Shown here piece after piece: positions 9,301 through 16,568 of a stretch of DNA of 64,000 bases; the first letter of the stretch is position 1; the number at the start of each line of letters is the position of its first letter. Where the stretch lies: NCBI RefSeq assembly GCF_020880415.1, contig NZ_JAJIUJ010000049.1:1-64000 (forward strand), written 5' to 3'. Made by a program: the position numbers and the translations under genes. The DNA comes from Xanthomonas euvesicatoria pv. euvesicatoria. Its GTDB lineage: Bacteria > Pseudomonadota > Gammaproteobacteria > Xanthomonadales > Xanthomonadaceae. The notes beneath the pieces are model-generated. The model searched no databases and was not told the origin of the DNA. It worked only from the letters and a program-made list of their open reading frames with translations.

Positions 9301-9452
9301 TGGACCGTCCAGTGCATCTGGTGCAACTGGAAAAGCGGGACCTCCGCCAGCTGTGCGAATGCCGGCAGACATGCGCACAGCGTCAGTGCCCACCCCAGCA
9401 CAAGCCGAAATGCCAACGCGAATGCCAACGCTGGGGCACGAGACACGCTCAC
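6363..9452 (-). CDS. Beta-propeller sensor histidine kinase
   Basis: About 1029 residues from a GTG start at 9452. This start gives a clean signal peptide (ALAFALAF ... CLPAFAQ) and a GTGA overlap with the stop of the upstream regulator; an ATG 26 codons earlier would intrude into that gene. Propeller repeats (DGYIWVVASGGLFRFDG, REGNAWVISDGGLSRF) fill most of the periplasmic part. They are followed by a Y_Y_Y domain (FRYRLKGSAMGWEDVGTRRE), a membrane segment (FLALCIAAIACALWVLFFL), HisKA_3 with H819 in RIARDLHDTFLQG, and a HATPase domain (DDGSGFD, HWGLKGLRERA). It is paralogous to the kinase at 1757-4774. It lies in a three-gene overlapping operon: LuxR-type regulator, kinase, NarL-type regulator. 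Confidence 0.9.
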   Translation of the reverse strand: MSVSRAPALAFALAFRLVLGWALTLCACLPAFAQLAEVPLFQLHQMHWTVQTGAPSGMIAMTQTRDGYIWVVASGGLFRFDGVEFERVQQVAGVPLPTSQIYALWARPAGGLWVGYLFGGASFIGEDGTSQHYSTQDGLPPNTAMSFAEDGGRMWIGTSRGLFRLEGGRWTQAETAWQFPPVQVNQLELDGAGTLWAYTDDSLYFRRRGERHFELGLRQANDTKWSYLLKSPDGQVWLAQHRLGLSELKAPQVGNALAMTWQNFPESAAELLVLMIDRDRMLWHASSNGLKRVPLLRQDRTATQSTPASKDVTAPIRLLGETPIALMQDREGNAWVISDGGLSRFRSSAFLRVGLERASRGAALTAAGDGSIWVSDSDHGLHRLRDGLRQESLPSSHENFSALHRDHNGTLWLGGRHSSIYRSSSKGLVEWRPQHTHKASGIQAIASQKDGTLWVSVIRGGVYRVVDNRWMLWGGLAALPREPATSMTVDAAGRLWLGYVHNRLAVVDGDQVRVYSAADGLATGPVQVMAVSGRDVWIGGEKGLARFDGKRFHSVLNSEGLRFGSIAGLIQRAGGELWLNTSDGAVFIDANEVRNIVANPAHLARSRLFDHNDGFPGAVQLLSTWPTAIESTDGRLWFTTSSGVVTLAPGPLPRNMVTPNVYLKSITVDGQRTSIEGQSRSVIALPTKPRVIQLAYTAPSFTMPERVQFRYRLKGSAMGWEDVGTRREAFFTGLRPGNYRFEVVAANESGVWNNAGASVDFVVPPTFVQSRTFLALCIAAIACALWVLFFLRMRQVKAKLQWRSEARLLERERIARDLHDTFLQGVQGLMLRFQSAAERIPDGERARELMEDALDRADRILADGRDKVAELRTSVCMDLPDALAMSGSELARDYGVAFQASVEGSRRALDPLVLDEAFHIGSEAMANAFRHARATRVQVVTVFGRRQLEIRVSDDGSGFDLSGVKDGHWGLKGLRERAARVRGNLSISSKPGVGSTVQLQLPGSWAYKDARRRRWNWRKLLGMHQEDPT

Positions 9453-10063
9453 GCCGCGCGTGCGCCAAGCCGGCGTGGACGAGGTGGGACCCGTGCGTTG
9501 TGACGGTCGGGAGGCGCGGGAGGGTGGCAAGCATCGCCTGATAGGCCCAGCAGATCGGCAATGCGCACCAGCTCGGCAAACGAGCGCGCACCCATTTTGT
9601 CCATGACACGCTTGCGATGGATCTGTAGTGTCGCCTCGCTGATGCCCATGGCTGCGGCAGCCTGCTTATTGAGCAGGCCATCGGTGACCAGCTGTAATGC
9701 TTGCCGCTCGCGCGGCGTCAATGCTGCGTAGCGCGCCATTGCGTCCGCGAACCTGGTCGCCGTCGCCACGATCCACTCGTCGAGCTGCGCATCGATGCCA
9801 TCGAGATCGTCCGATCGCAACAACACACAGGGCGCGTGTGCGCCATCCCCCATCACCAGCATGGCCGGCTTGACTGCCGCATCGCGCCGGGCGGCCACCT
9901 CACCGCACGATAGCGGAAGTCCTGGTGCTTGCCAGCGGCTGGCATCGACCAGGACGAACATGATCGGAGGAGGCTGTTGCATGCGGATGGGTCCCGTTGG
10001 AACGCCTACTACCGTAACTGCGCGTCCCCACCCCCACAATGCTCTCAAGTCCAGCAGCTGCAT
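9449..10063 (-). CDS. LuxR-family transcriptional regulator with degenerate N-terminus
   Basis: 204 residues. The C-terminal half is a LuxR/FixJ DNA-binding domain: LTPRERQALQLVTDG, then NKQAAAAMGISEATLQIHRKRVMDKMG. The N-terminal ~110 residues are placed like a receiver domain, but I cannot find the usual acidic pair, phospho-acceptor and lysine set, so phosphorylation is doubtful. The tail is Pro/Arg-rich. AAGG lies 5 bases before the ATG at 10063, and its stop overlaps the GTG start of the propeller kinase. It probably regulates this signalling operon or its targets; the input signal is unknown. Confidence 0.8.
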   Translation of the reverse strand: MQLLDLRALWGWGRAVTVVGVPTGPIRMQQPPPIMFVLVDASRWQAPGLPLSCGEVAARRDAAVKPAMLVMGDGAHAPCVLLRSDDLDGIDAQLDEWIVATATRFADAMARYAALTPRERQALQLVTDGLLNKQAAAAMGISEATLQIHRKRVMDKMGARSFAELVRIADLLGLSGDACHPPAPPDRHNARVPPRPRRLGARAA

Positions 10064-10123
10064 TGCACCTTAGGGTAATAGCCGAGCATCGGATCGGCAG
10101 TGAGTGCTTTGCTACGCGATGCG

Positions 10124-11338
10124 TCAACCCGTCCGGGCACTGCCCCAGCTGACGCGGAAGTCTTGCGCGGTCCGAATGCCGAACCCACCCTGGACCACGA
10201 CCGGATTGCCGTCGAATCGCATGTCCGGTAGCCGTTGCGCCATTGCAGCCAGGCCTTCCTCAAGCTCGATCATGGCCAATGCCTCACCGAGACAGCGATG
10301 GACACCACCGCCGAATACGAGTTGGCGCTTGGGAGCGTCAGTGCGATGAATGTCAAAGCGCTCCGGTTCCGCATACAGCGCCGGGTCACGTAGTGCAGAT
10401 AGCGTGGACAAAGACAGGATCTTCCCTGCAGGCACCAAGGTGTCATCCAGCACGATGTCCTCTAACGTGATACGCGGCACCGATGCCACCGCCGGCTGAT
10501 AACGCAGGCATTCGCGTACTGCCGCCGGAATCAATGCTGAGTCGCGGCAGACCGCTTGCCACTGCTCCGGATGCTGCAGTAAGAGCGAGGTCTGGATTGC
10601 AAGTGCACTGCGCGTGGTGTCGCTCCCGGCGAGCAGGATGGACATCAATTGCGCCACGACTTCGGTCTGGGAGAGCTGCCCGGATGCATCGCTGGCAGCA
10701 ATGTAGCTGGTGATGAAGTCCTCGCGCGGGTGACGCCGACGGTGGGCGATCAAGCCCCGCACATAGGCATCGAGCTCGCCTGAAGCTTGCTGTAGCTCGG
10801 GGACTTCGTCAGGGGTAAAGGTGGAATTGAACGCGCGTGACACGCTGTAAACGCAACGGGTGAAGGCCGGGATATCCGTCTCGGGCAATCCCAGGATGTG
10901 GCAAATGACACGCGCAGGAAGCCAGCTTGCGAAGTCGCCGATGACGTCCATTGCACCCGCGTCGTAGCGCGCATCGATCAGTTGTTCGGCAACGCGACGC
11001 GCGTAGGGGCGTACGTCCTGGACGAAGCGCGACGCAAATGCCTGAACGAGCGGTAGGCGCCGGTTCCGATGTGCCGTTCCATTGCTCAGCACCATGGTGT
11101 GCTTCAGGAACTCGAGCAAGGGACCATCGGTCACACCGCGCGCGGTGGCGATCTCGGTTTCCATCTGCCTGGTTCGCGGGTCGACGAGCAGCTGCTGCAC
11201 ATCCTGCGCACGTATCGCGACATAGAGTCCGTCGTCGCGCTGCAGGACGGGCGTCAGCGGACGCAAGCGTGCGAATACGATCTGGGGGTTGGCCTGCAGT
11301 TCGGCGCTCGTACATTTCAGAGGTTGCTGCATGATCAT
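10124..11338 (-). CDS. Cytochrome P450
   Basis: About 404 residues from MIMQQPLK, the usual length of a soluble bacterial P450. The I-helix oxygen-activation motif is LLAGSDTTRSA. The K-helix ExxR motif is present in AAVRECLRY, and the haem-ligand loop FGGGVHRCLGEALA supplies the thiolate cysteine. The reading frame stays open upstream to 11554, but those residues are low-complexity and unlike P450s, so I start at 11338; ATG at 11332 is also possible. It is divergent from a GMC oxidoreductase gene across a 600-base gap. It needs redox partners that are not encoded nearby. The substrate cannot be read from the sequence. Confidence 0.92.
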   Translation of the reverse strand: MIMQQPLKCTSAELQANPQIVFARLRPLTPVLQRDDGLYVAIRAQDVQQLLVDPRTRQMETEIATARGVTDGPLLEFLKHTMVLSNGTAHRNRRLPLVQAFASRFVQDVRPYARRVAEQLIDARYDAGAMDVIGDFASWLPARVICHILGLPETDIPAFTRCVYSVSRAFNSTFTPDEVPELQQASGELDAYVRGLIAHRRRHPREDFITSYIAASDASGQLSQTEVVAQLMSILLAGSDTTRSALAIQTSLLLQHPEQWQAVCRDSALIPAAVRECLRYQPAVASVPRITLEDIVLDDTLVPAGKILSLSTLSALRDPALYAEPERFDIHRTDAPKRQLVFGGGVHRCLGEALAMIELEEGLAAMAQRLPDMRFDGNPVVVQGGFGIRTAQDFRVSWGSARTG

Positions 11339-11942
11339 CTCGTGTGGGGGACTGCGAGGGAATCCACTTCGATTGGACAGTGCTGCATGCACCGTCGGTA
11401 AGAGCCAGAGGGATACCAGCGGCGAACGCGTGTCGACCTGGGAACGACGCGAGCACTGAGACAGCCTGTAGGGCTGTGCGACAAGGCGGGCCGCCCGTGC
11501 GCCTTTTTTTCCGATGGCAGCGGCATTGCAGCGGACGCGCATGGTAGTGCGCACGCAAAGGATGTCGCATCGCCCGGAAGTCGCGCGGTCGATTTACCCC
11601 TTTGGAGTAACGCGCGCTATACCGTACGCCTCGCGCTTCATACGATGAATATCGAATATCGCTCGGCACGCGCAGTGCAGATACTGCTGCGGCCGACCTG
11701 TCGTGGTGCGCTTGCAGTATCCGAAGCGGCATCGACATGCGGCGTGATGCCGCGCCTTCGTGCCTTGGCCGTGCTGCCGCCATCCAGAGTCCTTGATCGC
11801 TCTAGCGCAGGAATTGCCTGGCGCATGCGCCGAGTCGACAGGATCGCGCCGTGCTGGCTTGCGCCATGCATGCATCCCCCACCCTTTTCGGAAGCGCAAA
11901 GGCACTGCGTTGCCGCTTCTCTACCGGATTCAAGAGATGCCA
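11339..11942. other. Divergent intergenic region between P450 and GMC oxidoreductase genes
   Basis: About 600 bases holding the presumed divergent promoters. No regulator gene, hairpin or clear operator is seen. The plus-strand frame is open through 11760-11936, but the residues it would add to the oxidoreductase lack family features. Confidence 0.45.
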
Positions 11943-13523
11943 ATGATTTCCGATCCACTCCGATTGACAGCCGATACGCCGCAACTCACACGTCCTTACG
12001 ACTTCATCGTCTGCGGCGCAGGCCCCGCCGGCAGCGCCCTCGCCGCGCGGCTGGCAGAAAATCCGCAGGTCGAGGTCCTGCTGCTCGAAGCTGGCGGCAG
12101 CGATGAGGTTCCGGAGGTGATGACCCCGACCCAATGGCCGCTCAATCTTGGCTCCGAGCGCGATTGGCAATTCGTTGCCGAGCCCAATCCGCATCTGAAC
12201 AATCGCGCGATTCCGCTCAACATGGGCAAGGTGGCGGGCGGTGGTTCGGCCATCAACGTGATGATGTGGGCACGCGGCCACCAGGCGGATTGGGACAGCT
12301 TTGCGCAGGAGGCCGGCGACGAGGGCTGGAGCTATCGCTCGGTGCTGGATGTCTACCGCCGCATCGAAGACTGGCAAGGCATTGCCGATCCGCTGCGACG
12401 CGGTAGCGGCGGCCCGGTCCATGTCGAAACCGCACGCGATCCGCATCCGGTTGCCAGCGCCATGGTCGAGGCCGCCGCATCCACCGGCCTGCCGACGTTC
12501 GATAGTCCCAATGGCGAGATGATGGAAGGCCGCGGCGGCGTCGCCTTGACCGAACTGATCGTCAAGGACGGCAGCCGCGCGTCGATCTTTCGCGCTTACG
12601 TGTGGCCCAAGCGCCACCAGCCGAACCTGACCGTGCTGCTGCAGACGCAGGTGAGCCGACTGCTGTTCGACGGCCACTCGGTGGTGGGCGTGGAAGCGAT
12701 CGTTGGCGATCGTCGCCAACGGTTCATGGCCGACCGCGAGGTGGTGGTGTCGCTGGGCGCGATCAATACACCCAAGCTGCTGATGCAGTCCGGGCTCGGC
12801 CCCGAATCGGAATTGCGTCCCCATGGCATCCACGTCGTCCAGCATTTGCCGGGCGTCGGCCGCAACCACCAGGACCATGTGGCCTTCGGCTGCATCTTCG
12901 AATCCAGGGCGCCGATCGCTGCGCAGTATGGCGGCTCGGAAGCCACGCTCTATTGGAAGACCGACCCGGCGTTGCAGCTACCGGACGTGTTCCACTGCCA
13001 GCTGGAATTTCCGGTGGCTACGCCCGAAACCGCGCACATGGGCGCGCCGGACCACGGCTGGATGGTGTTCGCCGGACTGTCGCATCCCAAGAGCCGCGGC
13101 AGCTTGCACCTGACCGGTAGCGATCCGGGCGCGCCGCTGCGCATCCACGCCAACACGCTCTCCCACCCCGACGATCTACGGGCGGCGCGTGCCAGCGTTG
13201 CCATTGCCCGGGAGCTTGCCCATGCACCGGCGTTCGATGCATTACTGAAGCGCGAAGCGATGCCCGGGCCGCTCTCGGGTGCGGAGATGGACCAATACCT
13301 GCGCAACTCCGCCATCACCTTCTGGCACCAGGGGTGCACGGCGCGAATGGGCCGCGATGCCCTCTCCGTCGTCGATGGCCAACTGCGCGTGCACGGCATC
13401 GACCGCCTGCGCATCGCCGATGCCTCGATCCTGCCCAATGTCACCAGCGGCAACACGATGGCCCCGTGCGTGGTCATCGGTGAACGCGCCGCCGACATCA
13501 TCAAAGCGGCCCATCGCCTCTGA
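11943..13523 (+). CDS. GMC-family FAD oxidoreductase (choline-dehydrogenase-like)
   Basis: 526 residues. The N-terminal Rossmann ADP-binding motif is FIVCGAGPAGSALAARL, with the acidic end in LLLEAGG. The GMC signature MGKVAGGGSAINVMMWARG follows near residue 90. The second signature, GAINTPKLLMQSGLGP, lies near 275-290. The catalytic His is in FWHQGCTARMG, and the C-terminal GNTMAPCVVIGERAA motif follows. The family oxidises alcohols using FAD. I chose ATG 11943 because AAGAG lies 6 bases upstream; ATG 11937 is in frame and equally open. The next gene, a secreted hydrolase, follows after 47 bases and is probably co-transcribed. The substrate is unknown. Confidence 0.9.
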   Translation: MISDPLRLTADTPQLTRPYDFIVCGAGPAGSALAARLAENPQVEVLLLEAGGSDEVPEVMTPTQWPLNLGSERDWQFVAEPNPHLNNRAIPLNMGKVAGGGSAINVMMWARGHQADWDSFAQEAGDEGWSYRSVLDVYRRIEDWQGIADPLRRGSGGPVHVETARDPHPVASAMVEAAASTGLPTFDSPNGEMMEGRGGVALTELIVKDGSRASIFRAYVWPKRHQPNLTVLLQTQVSRLLFDGHSVVGVEAIVGDRRQRFMADREVVVSLGAINTPKLLMQSGLGPESELRPHGIHVVQHLPGVGRNHQDHVAFGCIFESRAPIAAQYGGSEATLYWKTDPALQLPDVFHCQLEFPVATPETAHMGAPDHGWMVFAGLSHPKSRGSLHLTGSDPGAPLRIHANTLSHPDDLRAARASVAIARELAHAPAFDALLKREAMPGPLSGAEMDQYLRNSAITFWHQGCTARMGRDALSVVDGQLRVHGIDRLRIADASILPNVTSGNTMAPCVVIGERAADIIKAAHRL

Positions 13524-13570
13524 GCCGTCTGACGCGTTTACCCACGCTCGTTCAACCAAGGAGATCCACC

Positions 13571-14398
13571 ATGCGCTTTCCGTTCCCGTTACTGCTGACA
13601 GCCACCATGGCTGCCGCCACCATGAGTGCTGCCCAGGGCGCTGCCCCCACTGAAGCGCTGCCGGCCGATGCTGCACGCAATGTCGTGTTGGTGCACGGCG
13701 CCTTCGCCGATGGCTCCGGTTGGCGCAACGTCTACGAGCGCTTGGTCAAGCGCGACTATCGCGTGACCATCGTGCAGAACCCGCTCACCTCGCTGGCCGA
13801 CGACGTCGCCGCCACCCGGCGCGCGCTCGATCAGCAAGACGGCCCAACGGTCCTGGTGGGACACTCCTGGGGCGGCACGGTGATCAGCGAAGCCGGCGTG
13901 CACGACAAGGTCATCGGCCTGGTCTACGTCTCTGCACTCGCGCCCGATGCCGGCGAGACCACCGCACAGCTGTACCAGGGCTTCGCACCAACGCCGGAGT
14001 TCGTGATCGACACCCGGCCCGACGGCTTCGGCTTCGTGCGCCCGGCCAACTTCAAGGCCGGCTTCGCCAATGATGTGAGCGACGCCGACGCTGCATTCAT
14101 GGCCGCGTCGCAGGTGCCGATCAAGATGTCCGCATTCGGCGAGCGGCTGCACCATGCGGCCTGGAAGAGCAAACCGAGCTGGGCCGTGATCGCCACCGAG
14201 GACAAGGCGTTCGACCAGGCGATGCTGCTGCACATGGCCAAGCGCATCGGCGCGGACATCACCACCGTGCCGGGAAGCCACGCGCTGTTCATCACGCAGG
14301 CGCAGACCGTGTCCGAAGTGATCGACCGCGCAGCGCGTGGTGCTGCGACAAAAGCCAAGTCCACCTCCAAAGCCAAGAGCAGCGCCAAGACAGGCTGA
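13571..14398 (+). CDS. Exported alpha/beta hydrolase
   Basis: 275 residues. An N-terminal signal peptide (MRFPFPLLLTATMAAATMSA) predicts export. The mature part is an alpha/beta hydrolase: oxyanion motif VLVHGAFADGSG, nucleophile elbow GHSWGG with Ser99, an acid candidate in VIATEDKAFD and the catalytic His in PGSHALF. A Lys/Ala/Ser-rich tail (AAATKAKSTSKAK type) ends the protein, which is unusual for the family. GGAG lies upstream of the ATG. It resembles the esterase/salicylate-esterase-like small hydrolases, but the substrate cannot be assigned. Confidence 0.87.
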   Translation: MRFPFPLLLTATMAAATMSAAQGAAPTEALPADAARNVVLVHGAFADGSGWRNVYERLVKRDYRVTIVQNPLTSLADDVAATRRALDQQDGPTVLVGHSWGGTVISEAGVHDKVIGLVYVSALAPDAGETTAQLYQGFAPTPEFVIDTRPDGFGFVRPANFKAGFANDVSDADAAFMAASQVPIKMSAFGERLHHAAWKSKPSWAVIATEDKAFDQAMLLHMAKRIGADITTVPGSHALFITQAQTVSEVIDRAARGAATKAKSTSKAKSSAKTG

Positions 14399-14799
14399 CG
14401 CCAAGGTCGATGGCGAACGGGGACCGTCGCCGACCATCGGCGACGGCCACCCACGACAGAAGCAGACTCGACAATGCGGTTCATTCGAAAACCTCGTGGT
14501 CGGATCGGGCTGGCGACGGGATCGGTCCCTCACCCGTGTTGTCGCAGAGCGAGTGGCTGGTCACAAGATCGAACAAAAGTCGTCATCGACCACGGCACGG
14601 AGCGTGACCACCCGCTCGTCGACGTGGCAAGCCGACACAAAAACACCCTAGCATCGTGCGTGAAGATGCCGTCCCCGCGACGGCGTATCGTGGCACGCCG
14701 CGCATGGACGCACTTCCCCAACGCGGTCGATTCGGTCACCCCAGCCGATCGACACTCGGAATCTGTCCGCGAACGCGGTCATGCCGGGATAGAGAGTCG
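14399..14799. other. Intergenic region upstream of the VirG-like operon
   Basis: 400 bases without a supported gene. It separates the hydrolase from the two-component operon and presumably holds the operon promoter. No hairpin terminator or known operator is recognised. Confidence 0.4.
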
Positions 14800-15579
14800 A
14801 TGATCAAGCTGCATTCCAACTCCCCCTCCTCCTCTGACGTATCCGTTGCACGTCCCGCACCCGCCGCCAAGGTGCTGGTGGTGGACGACGACCAGGCGAT
14901 GGCACACGTCGTCATGGGCCACATCCGCTCCCACGGCATGGAAGCCTTTGTCGCCACCAGCAGCAGCGAGGTTGCCGAGGCCTTGCGTCGGCGCGAACCG
15001 GATATCCTGCTGCTGGATCTGATGCTCAAGCACGAAGACGGTCTGGACTTGTTGCGCGCCTTGCGCAAGGAATCCGACATTCCGGTGATCATCATGACCG
15101 GCCATCGCCGCGACGAAATCGATCGCGTGGTAGGGCTTGAGCTGGGCGCCGACGACTACCTGCCCAAGCCGTTCGGGCTGCATGAACTGACCGCACGGAT
15201 CCGCGCCGTGCTGCGTCGCCATATCGCCTCCAAGGTGGCGGTGGCGCGTGATGCGGGCGAAGGCCGGGTGCGCTTCGCTGCCTGGGAATTCGATTTGCAG
15301 GCCCGCACGGTGTCGCGCGCGGGTACGCCCGCCATTCCGCTGACCAAGGGCGAATACGCGCTGTTGCGCGCCTTTGTCGATGCGCCTGGACGAGCGCTGA
15401 GCCGAGAGCACCTGATGCGTGCCACGCGTCTGCATGAGGACGTGTTCGATCGCAGTATCGACGTGCAGATCCTGCGCCTGCGACGCAAGCTGGAACAGGA
15501 TCCGCGCGAGCCGACGCTGATCGTGACCCAGCGCGGCGCCGGTTATGTCTTCACGCCGCCGGTCGAGCACGCTCGATGA
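14800..15579 (+). CDS. OmpR/PhoB-type response regulator (VirG-like)
   Basis: 259 residues from ATG 14800; the upstream in-frame residues are not family-like. The receiver has the acidic pair in VVDDDQAM, phospho-acceptor D73 in LLLDLML, IIMTGH and the conserved lysine in YLPKPFG. The C-terminal winged helix follows: LTKGEYALLRAFVDAPGRALSREHL, then VDVQILRLRRKLE-like residues and RGAGYVF. It overlaps the peroxidase start as ATGA and is followed in the same operon by a VirA-like kinase, hence the VirG comparison. The position next to LysR and tssA suggests, but does not prove, a role in T6SS control. Confidence 0.92.
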   Translation: MIKLHSNSPSSSDVSVARPAPAAKVLVVDDDQAMAHVVMGHIRSHGMEAFVATSSSEVAEALRRREPDILLLDLMLKHEDGLDLLRALRKESDIPVIIMTGHRRDEIDRVVGLELGADDYLPKPFGLHELTARIRAVLRRHIASKVAVARDAGEGRVRFAAWEFDLQARTVSRAGTPAIPLTKGEYALLRAFVDAPGRALSREHLMRATRLHEDVFDRSIDVQILRLRRKLEQDPREPTLIVTQRGAGYVFTPPVEHAR

Positions 15580-16568
15580 CACAGCCGCCGGCGCGAGCCA
15601 GGCCAGACCATCGCGAATGGCGTTGGTCGCCGGCGCCGATCCTTAAAGTCGCGCTCGCTTCTGCAGCGTTGCTCGTCATGCAGCTCGTGCCGGCAGCTGA
15701 AATTGCAGCTCCGTCGGTGCGCACACGCGAGCCCATCCACGCCATCCAGCAAGCGACCGGCCTGGATAGCCGCAAGGTCGCACTCGGCGCGCTGCTGTTC
15801 AATGATCGCCGGCTGTCGGGCGACAATCGCGTTGCCTGCACCTCATGTCATCACCTGGCCAGCAACGGTGCTGCCGCCGATGCGATGACCCGAATGCCCG
15901 GGCGCGCGACGCCAGCGTTCAACACACCGACCGTCTTCAATGCCACCGCAAATTTTCGCCTGGGCTGGCGCGGCAATTTCCGCAGCCAGGAAGCGCAAAC
16001 GGCGTCGTTGCTGGAAAACCCCAGCGTCATGCGCGCCGATATCGCGACGGTGGTAGGACGACTGCAACAAGACACGGTGCTCAATCAGCGCTTTCGCGCG
16101 GCCTATGGCAGGCCACCGGATCGGGCCGCGCTGTTCGATGCCATCGCCGCCTACGAACGCTCGCTGGTCACGCCGGGCAGTCGCTTCGATCTCTGGCTGC
16201 AAGGCAGCGACGCTGCGCTCAACGCGCAGGAGTTGCGCGGCTACACCACCTTCAAGTCGATCGGCTGCATCTCCTGCCACCAGGGCGTCAACGTGGGCGG
16301 CAACCTGTTCCAGCGCAGCGGCATCTTCGCTCCCGCCGCACGGCATGGCACCCCGATCCTGCGGGTTCCCAGCCTGCGCAATGTCGCGACCACCGCGCCC
16401 TACTTCCACGACGGCAGCGCGACCACCCTGCCCCAGGCAATCAAGGCCATGGGTACGGCGCAACTGGGCGTCACACTGAGCCCGGCGGATGTGGCCGACA
16501 TTGCCGCATTTCTGCAGACATTGACCGGCAAGCACCAAGGCCGGCAGTTGACGGCGCCGGCGCCGTGA
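15576..16568 (+). CDS. Di-haem cytochrome c peroxidase (CcpA/MauG type)
   Basis: 330 residues. An N-terminal membrane/signal segment (ILKVALASAALLVMQLVPAA) exports it to the periplasm. Two c-type haem sites are visible: CTSCH near residue 89 and CISCH near residue 230. The family motifs GALLFNDRRLSGDNRVAC and APYFHDGSATTLPQAI are also present. The family reduces hydrogen peroxide or, in MauG relatives, oxidises protein side chains. It is translationally coupled on both sides: ATGA with the response regulator and GTGA with the sensor kinase. A peroxidase trapped between regulator and kinase suggests a redox or oxidised-compound signal, but that is an inference. Confidence 0.92.
   Translation: MTQPPARARPDHREWRWSPAPILKVALASAALLVMQLVPAAEIAAPSVRTREPIHAIQQATGLDSRKVALGALLFNDRRLSGDNRVACTSCHHLASNGAAADAMTRMPGRATPAFNTPTVFNATANFRLGWRGNFRSQEAQTASLLENPSVMRADIATVVGRLQQDTVLNQRFRAAYGRPPDRAALFDAIAAYERSLVTPGSRFDLWLQGSDAALNAQELRGYTTFKSIGCISCHQGVNVGGNLFQRSGIFAPAARHGTPILRVPSLRNVATTAPYFHDGSATTLPQAIKAMGTAQLGVTLSPADVADIAAFLQTLTGKHQGRQLTAPAP

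Noticed and set aside
9453-9530. Upstream ATG start for the second propeller kinase
   Set aside because: It would overlap the LuxR-type gene by 82 bases; the GTG at 9452 gives a clean signal peptide and a GTGA overlap.
11760-11936. N-terminal extension of the GMC oxidoreductase
   Set aside because: Although the frame is open, the residues do not match the family and a ribosome-like AAGAG sits just before ATG 11943.
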